Notes under the pieces: generated by a model
Told to the model about the DNA's origin: nothing
Databases searched by the model: none
Seen by the model: only the letters and a program-made list of their open reading frames with translations
Made by a program: the position numbers and the translations under genes
Assembly: GCA_039707465.1 (NCBI GenBank)
Contig: CM077643.1
Span: 327,398,919 to 327,462,918 of the forward strand
Direction of reading: 5' to 3'
Source: Rhabdophis nuchalis
Lineage: Eukaryota > Chordata > Lepidosauria > Squamata > Natricidae
DNA: 64,000 bases
Part shown: positions 43,868 through 54,389 of the stretch, piece after piece
Position numbering within the stretch: the first letter of the stretch is position 1
Layout of the letters: every line of letters begins with the position of its first letter

Positions 43868-45674
43868 GTCATAATAATAAATAAATAATAACGTTGAATT
43901 TATTAACCGCTCCCTCTCCCCACAGGGACTCGGGGCGGTGCACAGGGAGAATAAAAACAATAAATATACAAAATACATACAATTTAAAACAGATTAAACT
44001 AATTCCTGTGCTAAAATCCCATTAACTAAAAATCCCCACTAAATATAAATAAACAATTAAAAAACCCATAGAGAGAGAGACTACCCTAGGCCGGCCAGGC
44101 GGAAAAGATGAGTCTTCAATTTCAGGCAGAAGGAGCGGAGGTCCGTGGTCGTTCTAATATCGGGGGGAAGGTCGTTCCAGAGGGCCGGGCCCACCACAGA
44201 GAGAGCCCTTCCCCTGGGCGTCGCCCACTGACAAAGTCTAGTGGACGGCACCCAGAGAAGTCCCTCTCTGTGGGAGCGAATCGGCCGTGAGGATGTGTGA
44301 GGCAGGATCCGATCCCGCAGGTAGCTAGGTCCCGAGCCATGGAGCGCTTTAAAGATGATAACTAACACCTTGAAGCGCACCCGGAAGACGACAGGCAGCC
44401 AGTGCAGCTCGCGCAAGAGCGGTGTTACATGGGTAAACCTAATGGTTCCCATAATTGCTCGCGCGGCTGCATTCTGAACTAACTGAAGCCTCCGGGTGCA
44501 CCTCAAGGGGAGCCCCATGTAGAGAGAGTTACAGTAGTCCAGTCGGGATGTCACGAGGGCATGAGTGACTGTGCGAAGGGCATCCCGATCCAATAGGGGG
44601 CGCAATTGGCGAACCAGGCGAACCTGGTAAAACGCCCTCCTGGCCACGGCTGTCACTTGCTCTTCCATAGACAGCCGGGTATCCAGGAGGACTCCCAAAT
44701 TGCGCGCCCCATCCACAGGGGCAAGATGTTCGCCCCCTATGGCCAGCGTTGGAGAGAGCTGGTTGAATCGGGCAGCCGGAAACCACAGCCACTCGGTCTT
44801 GGTCGGGTTGAGCCTGAGTCCGTTACTTCCCATCCAGATCCGCACGGCTTCCAGGCACTGGCACATCACCGCTACGGCATCGTTGGGGTGGTTTGGGGTA
44901 GATATATACAGCTGAGTATCATCAGCGTAGAGATGGTATTCTACCCCGAAACCACGGATGATCTCACCCAGCGGCTTCATGTATGCATTAAACAGGAGAG
45001 GCGAGAGGACCGACTCCTGAGGCACCCCACATGTGAGGGGTCTCGGGGTCGACCTCTGCTCTCCTGCCAACACAAATTGCGATTGGCCAGAGAGGTAGGA
45101 GGAGAACCACCGTAAAACGGTGCCTCCCACCCCCAACCCCCCCAGCCGATGCAATAGGATACCATGGTCGATGGTATTGAAAGCCGCCGAGAGGTCTAAT
45201 AGGACCAGGATGGAGGAACAACCCCCATCTCTGGCCCTCCAGAGATCATCCACCAACGCGACCAATGCCGTCTCGGTGCTATGCCCGGGCCGAAAGCCGG
45301 ACTGGCGCGGGTCTAGATAATCAACTTCCTCCAGGTGATGGGGAAACTGTTGTGCCACCACACTCTCAACAACCTTCGCCAGAAAGGGAAGGTTGGAGAC
45401 AGGACGATAGTTGGTTAAAAGAGCTGGGTCCAAAGAGGGCTTCTTAAGGAGGGGCCTCACCACAGCCTCTTTTAGGGAAGCAGGCAAGGAACCCTCACTT
45501 AAAGAAGCGTTGACAACCTCTTGGAGCCAGCCTCGTGTCACCTCCCAGGATGCCAGTACAAGCCAGGAGGGACACGGGTCCAATAAACATGTGGTGGCTC
45601 GCAGTCGTCCACGTAACCTGTCCATATCCTCGGAAGCAACGGAGTCAAATTCCTCCCAAACAAGATCAGCCTCT
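43868..45674 (-). mobile_element. CR1-type LINE, 5'-truncated (about 1.8 kb), (TAA)n tail
   Basis: The 3' end adjoins an ATAATAATAAATAAATAATA array (43868-43890). The 3'UTR shows the CCCTCTCCCCACAGGGACTC end block, then the C-terminal half of ORF2. Identity to the other copies stops at about 45674, within the linker between the endonuclease and RT domains. Confidence 0.92.
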
Positions 45675-45739
45675 CTATGTTGGCTTTTTTTCTGCTCTGC
45701 ATGCATCCAATTGGACACAGACCATACAAAGTGATCCAT
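44081..45739 (-). pseudogene. CR1 ORF2, RT and C-terminal part only
   Basis: The open frame spans 552 codons, but the first 21 or so come from flanking DNA; CR1 sequence begins near EADLVWEEF. The RT is present with SGFRPGHSTETALV and YADD. Motif A reads LDLSAAFNTIDH (second D to N) and motif B reads PQESVLSP where the other copies have PQGSVLSP. Loss of that glycine very likely inactivates the enzyme. The endonuclease domain is missing. Absence of stops shows the copy is young. Confidence 0.9.
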
Positions 45740-45779
45740 GGAATACTTTGTGCATTGAATGCAGTGTACATCCTTGAAA

Positions 45780-45935
45780 GCTCAACAATTGGTTAAGGCA
45801 TCAGGCCAGCTGGGTGACCTTGGGCCAGTCAACTCACTTCACAGGGTTGTTGTTGTGGGAAAATAGGAGGAGGATGGTATGTTAACACCTTGAGTTATTT
45901 GTAAAAATAATAAAGGAGCAATACAAGCAAATAAA
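45780..45935 (+). mobile_element. tRNA-derived SINE fragment
   Basis: AATTGGTTAAGGCATCAGGC, CAGCTGGGTGACCTTGGGCC and TTCACAGGGTTGTTGTTGTG then a CACCTTGAGTTATTTG end with AATAAAGG. Related to 36074-36265. Confidence 0.6.
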
Positions 45936-46079
45936 TTTCCTAGAGTTGAAAGCAACCTACTGGGTAAAAACGAAATCAAACAATGTGTATTGCAAAATAC
46001 TATTACTCTTACAAAGTTGAAGATTTACTCAACTCTCGGAAGACTAAAAGGTATAAAAGACAGGACATATTGTCCATGA

Positions 46080-46182
46080 AGACATATACAAGCTGGAGGT
46101 ACATGTTGATGTTAACATTCATTTAGGCTCAATTTGTTGCTTCATAAACTAGTTTATTTTCATTTGTACTCAATGAGATGTT
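46080..46182 (+). repeat. direct repeat, right copy (about 100 bp)
   Basis: Partner of 43758-43858: ATACAAGCTGGAGGTACATG to TCATTTGTACTCAATGAGAT. Flanks outside the repeat are unrelated. Confidence 0.85.
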
Positions 46183-46677
46183 AGTTCTTGACTCAGACTT
46201 GAAACTAAAGTTTGTTGCCTTTCATAGTTAATATAGGAAATTTTAAAAATATTTTTCACAGAATGGGAATGTTGGCAAGCACAGTAGGTCTGTCTGAAGT
46301 GAATTAATTGTTTTTAGACAAAGCTATGCAAAATTTCTGAAACAATATCCTGTAATTCTATTTTTTTTAAAAAAAAGTTATGCTGCCTTTGTGGTCCTTT
46401 TCCGATTGAGAAAGAATGAGATGTAATTATAATCTTGGACAAGTCTAGATTGCAAATTTCACATATATAGTTTCTTTATGTAAGAGCAGGTTTTTAGAGA
46501 TCTGTGTTGAAGATTCATCAATTCCTTCTATTATCTGCTAGACATTATCTATGGCCATTATAGAAGAGCTGCTTGGTAAGAACTCTGGCAAGTTCAAGAA
46601 AAAGGTGCTTTTTAATTAGACTTGAACCAGTTTCACAATTGTTGGCTTTTTACAAAAAAATTATCTTGTGTTTAGAT
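46183..46677. other. intergenic unique sequence
   Basis: Nothing recognised. Confidence 0.5.
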
Positions 46678-46795
46678 CAGTGTTTCTTAAGCTCAGCAAC
46701 TTTAAAGAGGTGTGAACTTCAACTCCCAGAACTCTCCAGCCAGCATGGGACTTGAAGCTCACACCTCATAAAATTGCTGAGCTTGAAAAAAACTT
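46678..46795. mobile_element. hAT-like foldback MITE, diverged
   Basis: CAGTGTTTCTTAAGCTCAGC leads into AACTTCAACTCCCAGAACTC and CCAGCCAGC, then back out through GAAGCTCACACC to TTGCTGAGCTTGAAAAAAAC. Flanks GTTTAGAT and ATTTAGAT differ by one base. Confidence 0.75.
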
Positions 46796-47162
46796 ATTTA
46801 GATGACTATGCAGCCATCCTTCCACTTCATCAAAGAATTCCAGTTGGAGAACTTCTGATAATTCCTTATGAGTTCGTTGATCACTCCATTTAATTCCTCC
46901 TGGCTCCCCTTGTCCTCATGCTCTTTAGAGAAAAATAAAAGTAAAAATTAGTTTCAAAGTGCCAAACCCCACAGAAAGCTTCAAAGGAATCCAAATTTAC
47001 TTCAGAAAACAAGACGTCCAATCTTGCTTGTACTTTGTGGAGACAGAACTTGTTGTTGAAATCAGGAATACCTTTGCCTTTTTCTTTCTTTTATTATATT
47101 CTGCCATTCATTCATTCAGAAAGCCACAAAATATGTCTGAATTAAGTATGTATGTATGTATG

Positions 47163-47695
47163 CAGTGGTGGGTTTCAATTTTTTTTAGAACCTCTTCTGT
47201 AGGTGTGGCCTGCTTTGTAGGAGTGGCTTGCCGGCCATATGACTGGGTGGGAGTGGCTTGCTGGCTATGTGACCGGGTGGGAGTGGCTTGGCAGTCATGT
47301 GACTGGGTGGGCATGGCCAACTTCTCAAATGTGGTGAAACTCACGTAACAACGCTCTTGCTTAGCAACCAAAATGTTGGCTCAGAAACTTTGGCATTTGA
47401 AGCACGCAAGTCTTAAAGCTGTCAAGTTATAAGACCCTTGCACCCCTAAGTGTTCAAACCTGACAGCTTTAAGACTTGCGTGCTTCAAATGCCAAAGTTT
47501 CTGAGCCAACATTTTGGTTGCTAAGCAAGAGCGTTGTTACGTGAGTAACAACTCCAGGAATTCCTCCTCTTGCTCTTCATCTTGATGATGGGTGGATGGG
47601 TGGGGGGAGGGAGCTGGAACCGGTTCTAAATGGCACTGTAGATTTGTGGAACCTCTTCTATAGAAGAGATTAGAACTGGCAGGAATCCACCCCTG
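47163..47695. mobile_element. hAT-like element enclosing a perfect 83-bp hairpin
   Basis: Begins CAGTGGTGGGTTTCAATTTT and ends GGCAGGAATCCACCCCTG, with the duplication TATGTATG at 47155-47162 and 47696-47703. Subterminal repeats of GGAGTGGCTTGCCGG occur. The centre (47342-47543) is a long hairpin described separately. Confidence 0.85.
47342..47543. repeat. perfect 83-bp inverted repeat (36-bp loop)
   Basis: 47342-47424 (CACGTAACAACGCTCTTGCT ...) and 47461-47543 (... AGCAAGAGCGTTGTTACGTG) are exact reverse complements over 83 bp. The loop is 47425-47460. Transcripts from either strand would form a long perfect duplex. Confidence 0.96.
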
Positions 47696-47716
47696 TATGT
47701 ATGTATGTGATCACAA

Positions 47717-48072
47717 GAGGGATGCGGTGGCTCAGTGGCTAAGACACTGAGCTTGTCAATCAGAAAGGTTGGCAGTTTGGTGGTTCGAATCCCTAGTGCC
47801 GTGTAACGGAGTGAGCTCCCGTTACTTGTCCCAGCTTCTGCTAACCTAGCAGTTTGAAAGCATGTAAAAATGCAAGTAGAAAAATAGGGACCACTTTGGA
47901 GGGAAGGTAACAGTGTTCTGTGTGTGTTCGGTGTTTAGTCATGCCGGCTACATAACCACGGAGACGTCTTTGGAGAGCTCTGGCTCTTCAGCTTTGAAAC
48001 GGAGATGAGCACTGCTCCCTAGAGTTGGGAACAACTATCACATATATGCAAGGGGAACCTTTACCTTTACCT
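47717..48072 (+). mobile_element. Sauria-type SINE, full length
   Basis: The tRNA-related head (GATGCGGTGGCTCAGTGGCT; B-box GGTTCGAATCC) is followed by a body with GCTCCCGTTACTTGTCCCAG, TCATGCCGGCTACATAACCA and CCCTAGAGTTGGGAAC, and the 3' repeat CCTTTACCTTTACCTT. A 13-bp target duplication TATGTGATCACAA lies at 47704-47716 and 48073-48085. The left copy overlaps the duplication left by the adjacent hAT element. Sauria SINEs are a squamate retroposon whose 3' tail is thought to be recognised by Bov-B LINE machinery. Confidence 0.92.
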
Positions 48073-48085
48073 TATGTGATCACAA

Positions 48086-49112
48086 AATAATGAGGAGAAA
48101 GAAATCAAGATAAATTAGAAGAAGCAATCAGTTACAACGCTGGTTGTTGGAAGTAGTCCACAACCCAGAATTTTGTTTTCTCTTTGGAAAAATTAAAATG
48201 AAGCACAAGGGAGTTTTACAAAGCTACAACTTCCCCACTCCAACCCCAGTAGCATTAACTATCTCTGTTGGGGAGGGGTAATCTTATTATAAATTATAAA
48301 CAGCATCATTAACATTTTCCTTTCATTGGGTCCATAAGAGAGTCTCTTGAAAAGTGTCCTTACAAAACAGAGCCCGAGGCGTTATCTTGAGATTCTGAGT
48401 GCATGAGGAGCACTTCAAATGAAGCAGCAATTTAAAAACTGTCAACTTCTAACTTTGCTTGAGATTAGTGTTTACAGTGCCGTGTCTTTTTAGTTCATGT
48501 AATTAATCTCAAAAATATTAGGACCAGTACTTGATACCAGAAGCTGTCCTGGTGATTTAGAATTGGAATATCTGTCATGTGACCTCTTGATTTTTCTGGA
48601 TTCCTTCAAAAACATTTTTGTCATCCCATGTGAATCTGTAAAGATTTTAAAATATCCAAATTTATAATAAATGTTGTGGGTGAATCTGAGCTTTAAATGT
48701 CATATCCCTCTGGTAGTAATTAGTTCTGGATGTGGAAATCCTTTAGCATGCTTGCTTTTTTAAAAAAAAAATGAATCTGGCAATTATTATGCATGTCAAC
48801 AGGGCTGGTTGCTATCAATTTGAAGGAGCTCCCGGGTTAAAATCCAAAGGATTTTAATAAATGCAGTAACTATTATGAACTTATGAAATCTTTTTGAAAG
48901 TGTTCTTGAGAGGCATATATGTAATCTTCACTTAATGTCCATTACTGTTTATTAAATTTATATACTACCCATTTTAATATCAAGTGACTTTGGGCAGCTT
49001 ACAACAAATTAAAATAATAAATATATAAAATTATTATAATTATTAACAAGTACTAAGTAGCTACTAAGTAAGTAAAAACTAAGTGACTGAATTATGTTAC
49101 TTTGTTTCTTCA
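48086..49112. other. intergenic unique sequence
   Basis: No feature recognised. Confidence 0.5.
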
Positions 49113-49305
49113 GAATCAGAATAGAATAAAGCTGGAAGGGCCCTTGGAGGTCTTTTAGTCCAACCCCCTGCTCAAGTAGAAGACCCTATACTATTTCAGA
49201 CAAGTGGCTTGCCAATCTCTTCTTAAAAACCACCAATGATGAAACACACACAACTGGTTAATTGTTCTCAACTCTTAAGAAATGTTTCCTTAATTCAAGG
49301 AGAGA
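49113..49305 (-). mobile_element. CR1 3' end (second subfamily), antisense
   Basis: AGCTGGAAGGGCCCTTGGAG, TTTTAGTCCAACCCCCTGCT and ATTTCAGACAAGTGGCTTGC. It abuts a sense copy of the same end. Confidence 0.8.
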
Positions 49306-49309
49306 AGTA

Positions 49310-49850
49310 ACCTAGAAGTCAGAAAAAATGTCCTAATAGTGAGAATAATTAACCAGCGAAACAGCTTCAGATGTTGTGGGTGCTTTATTACTTGAGGTTT
49401 TTAAGAAGAGACTGGACAGCCACCTGTCTGAAATGGTATAGGGCAGGGGTGTCAAACCCAAGGCCCAGGAGCTGAATTTGGCCTATGGGGTTCTTAGATC
49501 TGGCCTGTGGGCCAACCTGGAAACAGCCAAGGTCTGGCCCGTGGTTCCTCTGCCATCAAAACAAGAGCTTGAGAGGACTGTGGGCATTTTCGCTGACAGA
49601 GGGTTCCAGGAGGTCATTCCAGCCGCAAATGGAGCTCGGGAGCCTGTTTTTGTTGGCAGAGCACTCGGGCCACCACAGGCGCCCCCAACAGGAGTTAGGT
49701 GAGCTGGCCATGCCCACCCCAAGGTCAAACATAACCCTGATGCAGCCCTCAATGAAATTGAATTTGATACCCTTGTTATAGAGCAGCTAGAGCAGGTGGT
49801 TGGACTTGTAAACCTCCAAGGTCCCTTCCAACTCTGTTATTCTGTTATCA
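49310..49850 (+). mobile_element. CR1 3' end (second subfamily), sense, split by a hAT element
   Basis: GAATAATTAACCAGCGAAAC and GAGACTGGACAGCCACCTGT lead to GAAATGGTATA at 49440. The element resumes at about 49784 with GCAGGTGGTTGGACTTGTAA and CCAAGGTCCCTTCCAACTCT. Confidence 0.8.
49444..49775. mobile_element. hAT-like element inserted in CR1
   Basis: Begins CAGGGGTGTCAAACCCAAGG and ends AATTTGATACCCTTG. Flanks GTATAGGG and TTATAGAG are similar but not identical. The interior contains CTGGCC-rich blocks and no transposase. Confidence 0.75.
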
Positions 49851-49854
49851 AGCA

Positions 49855-50339
49855 TGGTACAACTAATTAATGGAACATGTTAGCCACAATTTATTTCAGC
49901 CCCTTCTATTTTATTCTTATTCTGAATATAAAAAGTTGATGAAGGGATATTGATAATAGTGCAGCCACCTGACTATCTTATATGTCCTCTGGTATCTCCA
50001 GGCCTTTGGAAACCTCCCCTCCCCCACTTCTTGAAGGAATCTTTGGAACTCAGAAAAGATGAGGCCAACTTTACCTCAGGGAGAAGAAGTTTCCAGAATG
50101 TAGGCACCACCTCAGAAAGGTCCACTGTCTAGGGACTGCTAAATGTAGCTCCTTAGATGATGGGACTCCTAATACACCAGGACAAACATTTAATCAGTCA
50201 TTGTTTAGCACAGCCTGAAACACAAACATTGCCACGAATACTGATCAAATATTAACCACATTGGGAAGCTATAACATTCTTTGGACAGGGTGAAAATAAG
50301 GTCCAGGCAAAAGAGCTGGCAAGCTCAGAACATAAAAGA
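49855..50339. other. intergenic unique sequence
   Basis: Nothing recognised. Confidence 0.5.
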
Positions 50340-50922
50340 AACACCATACCTTCTCTAATATAGTGTTCCAGTAGTGTGTAGCGGCAGCCAAAAAAGCCAA
50401 TACAATCCTAAATTGCATTAAAGAGGTGTACAATCAAGATCAAGTAAGGTACTAATACCACTCTATAAAGCCCTAGTAAGACCACACCTAGAGTACTGCA
50501 TCCAGTTTTGGTCACCACACTATAAAAAAGATATTGAGACCCTAGAAAAAATGCAGACTAGTGCAACCAGGATGATTAGGGGACTGGAGACTAAAACTTA
50601 TGAAGAATGGTTACAGGAATTGGGCATGGCTAGTCTAGTGAAGAGAAGGACCAGGGGAGACATGATAATAGGGTTCCAATATTTGAGGAGCTGCCCCAGG
50701 GAGGAGGGGGGTCAAGCTATTTTCCAAAGCACCTGAATGCCAGACAAGGAATAATGGATGGAAACTGACCAAAGAGAGATTCAACCTTGAAATAAGGAGG
50801 AACTTTCTGACAGTGAGAACAATCAACCAATGGAACAGCTTGTCCTCGGAAGTTGTGGGAGCTTCATCACTTGAGACTTTCAGAAAGAGATTGGACTGCC
50901 ATTTGTTAGAAATGGTGTAGGG
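50340..50922 (+). mobile_element. CR1 ORF2 C-terminus and 3' end (second subfamily), sense
   Basis: A short frame (50551-50736) reads MQTSATRMIRGLETKTYEEW then LQELGMASLVKRRTRGDMI, the typical CR1/L2 ORF2 C-terminus. It is preceded by the [13 protein letters not shown] equivalent in another frame. The 3' end is interrupted by a hAT element, and a few bases (GTCCTGCTTG) continue at about 51353. Confidence 0.82.
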
Positions 50923-51344
50923 CCACGATGGCAAACCTATGGCAAACATGCCACCTATGGCACGTGGAGCCATATTTGCTGGCATGGCAGCCCTCAGCTC
51001 CGGCACATGTGCATACTGTCCAGCTGATTTTTGGCCTTTCAGAGAGTGGGTGAGGCCATTTTCATCCTTCCCAGGCTTCAGGAAAGCCTCCAGAGCCTGA
51101 GGAGGGCAAAAAAGGGCCAAGATGCCAACTGGAAGTTGGTTCTAGAACTTCCAGTTGGGCCATTGGACTGCTTTTCACCCTCCCCAAGCTCTGGAGGCTT
51201 TCCTGAAGCCTGGGGAGGGCAAAAACTCCCCCACCACCACATGGGGGGAAATGTGTGCACATGTGGGTGGGCATGCGTGAGCATGTGATAGCGCGCGCAC
51301 ACACAACTTTTGGCACACCTTTAGGAAAAGGTTAGCCATCACTG
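50923..51344. mobile_element. hAT-like element, GATGGC family, inserted in CR1
   Basis: Begins CCACGATGGCAAACCTATGG and ends AAAGGTTAGCCATCACTG, with the exact duplication GTGTAGGG at 50915-50922 and 51345-51352. Confidence 0.9.
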
Positions 51345-51365
51345 GTGTAGGGTGTCCTGCTTGTG

Positions 51366-52427
51366 GTGATCCATTCCACTGGATACCTTTCCAAATGGTG
51401 CTGCATTTTTCAGACTCAAGAATGAGAAGGCAGGAACGAAGCCACCGAATTCACTATGCAATAGAGTTAAGTCTTGGCGAAATGCTTCCTGAATGAGCCA
51501 TCTGCTGAGAAAAGCCAAATCACATGGCTCTGCTTTGCTGGTTCCATTTCCATTTTAATTGTTAGCTGCAAAACCTTTAGAAGGAAGACAGCCCTCTTAC
51601 TAGGCAAAATAATTACATGCCACCCTCTCTCCAACCCATCAGTATGCTGCGTGGTAATCCCAATGTTTTGAGTGCTTTTGGAAGAAAGCTCTGAAATAGC
51701 ATTAAATGTTGGAGAACGTTCCAGGTGCTTGCTTCTGAAAGCTTCACGGGTGGTCTAATAAAACACCTGTTAGAGTGCAGATCGGTGTTGTAAAGTAGCA
51801 ATCAATCTTCTAAATTCCCACCAGGCCTTATAATTATCGCCGCTGTTTATTTATTGGTTGTAAAGCATTAGAATTTGGGTTTGATACCAACCCAACATTA
51901 AGGTACGGGCTGGCAAAAATGGCGATTGGCAAGGAACCAGTGTCATTTGGAAATATGTAGAGAGGTCGTTCTTTTTCCAGAGAAGATAAGCAGTTTTCTG
52001 TGCTCAAGTGAACCAGGGAAAAATATAATTTGGATGCTTTTCTCTGTTGTGTACCGTATATTGTGTGTTTTGCAATTGCTGCTGCACACCAAGGTTTGAA
52101 AGCTTTGATAAACAAATGGGAGGAGACAAGCTGTGCGGAGGCAGTTTTGTTCTTGTTCAAGGATGGGTGCACTTGCACTGTGTATTTTAAAGCTTTAAGG
52201 CAGCTGGTTGTAGTATGGAATCCTGTGGGCTGCTCTGAATGTTCTCTTGGAAGGAAAAGCAAATGTGCAAATCTTAAATGGAATGAAAATCTCGCAATTT
52301 TAGTTTACCAACCAAAGGCTGAGGCAAACAAAGTGTGGCCCAATTGCCAAGGAAAGCATTCTGGCCATGGGCACCACTGCAGAGATTTTCCTTTTTGGCC
52401 TCTAGCTCCTAAGTTATTACAGGTAGT
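51366..52427. other. intergenic unique sequence
   Basis: Open frames on both strands between 51834 and 52467 resemble no family, and part of one lies in a transposon. No gene is supported. Confidence 0.5.
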
Positions 52428-52429
52428 CC

Positions 52430-52984
52430 TCAACTTACAACCACAACTAAGCTCTGTTGCTAAGTGAGACATTTGTTAAGAGAATTTTGCCCCATTTTAC
52501 AACCTTTCTTGCCACAGTTGTTAAGCGAATCACTGCCGTTGTTAAGTTAGTAATATGGTTGTTAAGCGAATTTGGCTTCCCCATTGACTTTGCTTGCCAG
52601 GAGGTCGGAAAAGGTTATCACATGATATAAATCGAACATACATCCAACTGGCATGTATTTATCACTTCATAAATACATACCAGTTGCCAAGTATCTGAAT
52701 TTTGATCACGTGACCATTGAGATGCTGCAGGGGTTGTAAGTGTTGAACCAGTTGAAAACTGGTCACTGATCACTTTCTTTTCAGGGCTTCTGTAACTTTG
52801 AACAGCCATTAAAGCAGGGATGTCCAAACCTGGGAACTTTAAGACTTGTGGACTTCAACTCCCAGAATTCCCCAGCCAGCTATGCTGGCTGGGGAATTCT
52901 GAGAATTGAAGTCCACAAGTCTTAAAGTTCCCAAGTCTGGACATCCCTGCATTAAAGGAACTGTTGTAAGTTGAGGAGCACCTG
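52430..52984. mobile_element. Tc1/mariner-like element (CAGGTAGTCCTCAACTTAC ends)
   Basis: Left CAGGTAGTCCTCAACTTACA, right GTAAGTTGAGGAGCACCTG, flanked by TA. Interior GTTGTTAAGCGAATTTGGCT repeats. A foldback hAT element (52815-52949) is inserted near its right end. Confidence 0.9.
52815..52949. mobile_element. hAT-like foldback MITE nested in mariner-like element
   Basis: CAGGGATGTCCAAACCTGGG to CCCAAGTCTGGACATCCCTG is almost perfectly self-complementary over 135 bp. The exact 8-bp duplication CATTAAAG lies at 52807-52814 and 52950-52957. Confidence 0.93.
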
Positions 52985-54196
52985 TATTTTGGTTTTTAAA
53001 TTCACACATCCTTGGCACAGCTGCCTGCCTAAGGTTTTTTCTCTGACCGAGATGTTACTGCCTCTTAAATATCAAAACTAAGCCCAATTAGAAGTGAGAG
53101 GAGCCAAGAAAAGAAAGAAAATCACATTCGTAGTAGACAGCAGGATTCCTCTGCCCCTAACTGCTCCTCACCACCTTCTTGCATTGGCTACCTCTCCTTA
53201 TTCTAGCACTGGAATGTACTTCTGATCACAAGGCTTGGTGCACGTTGTCAAAGAAGAGAAGTTTTTGCAAGTAGAGCTGATCAGGTCAGGAGGTTTAACT
53301 TCAGATCCATGTGAGGTTGAAAAACAGGCCATTCAGAAGCTAATCACTTGAACACAGTGCCTGGAGGAGAAGCAGATCAAAGAGCAACTCAGCAAGCATC
53401 TGAGGTATTTGTTTTTTGGGAAAATGTTCAGTGAATTTCCATCCTGATCTTCCCATGAAAGTCTGAAATGGCATCGTTTTATCCCCTTTTTCTTTCACTC
53501 CGGTTATGCCTGGACGGGCTATTTAAAGGAATAGATTAACTCACCAGATGTACATAATTCCCTTCACAAATTAAGAGAACGATTTAGGAATACTGCTACT
53601 ATCCAGAATAATACATCAGATGGATATTCATATTCAGCAGAGACTGAATAGATAGCCGGAAGTGTTCGACCTGGATGAGCTGGTTGTTCTACAGAATTCT
53701 TTATTACAATGTATATGCCACACAATAGAATTTTCTTTGCAAGATGATTTATGCACATTTTATGCCCAGGTTGTATGTGCAATTCAGTCTTCAGTACATA
53801 CTGAACTGTACAGCCTAGTATGCAAAGCTTAGGTCTACATATTCATCATATTATTATCTTTTGGAGTAAGCTATGCAAAACACAGAAAAGGAATAAGGAA
53901 TTTTAAACAGTAAAATAACAGGAAGAGATGAGAAAAAATGAAAGACGTTTTCCTTTGGTTTCAAACTACTTTTCTTCAGATTTCAATGCGAATTGTCTTG
54001 CTTTTCTATGTGCACTACTTAAGCAATCCTCTCCCCATGGAACCCAAATTATGTATTACTTCAAAGGAAGGTTGCAGAAGATTTTAATGGAATCTGGACG
54101 GTGTTAATACTGTCGCCTACACAGTTCCACGAATACTAATGTCATTCAGTAAGTCTTAAGGAGGGAACATGGGCAACCCACAGTCTGCATGTGGTC
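52985..54196. other. intergenic unique sequence
   Basis: No feature recognised. Confidence 0.5.
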
Positions 54197-54204
54197 CTCT
54201 AACT

Positions 54205-54381
54205 CAGGGATCTCCAACCTTTGCAACTTTAAGTCTGAAGGACTTCAGTTCCCAGACTTCTCCAGCCAGCTTTGCCAGCTATGATTTTGAAAAAATCATA
54301 TTTTTTCACAGCTTTGCTGCCTGGAGAATTCTGGGAGTTGAAGTCCTTCAGACTTAAAGTTGCAAAGGTTGGAGACCCCTG
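54205..54381. mobile_element. hAT-like foldback MITE with extended loop
   Basis: CAGGGATCTCCAACCTTTGC to GCAAAGGTTGGAGACCCCTG, with the 8-bp duplication CTCTAACT at 54197-54204 and 54382-54389. The loop has an extra AT-rich inverted stretch, TGATTTTGAAAAAATCATA. Confidence 0.92.
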
Positions 54382-54389
54382 CTCTAACT

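Noticed and set aside
52030..52467. 145-codon open frame
   Set aside because: No recognisable domain. The 3' part lies in a mariner-like element and the opposite strand is also open.
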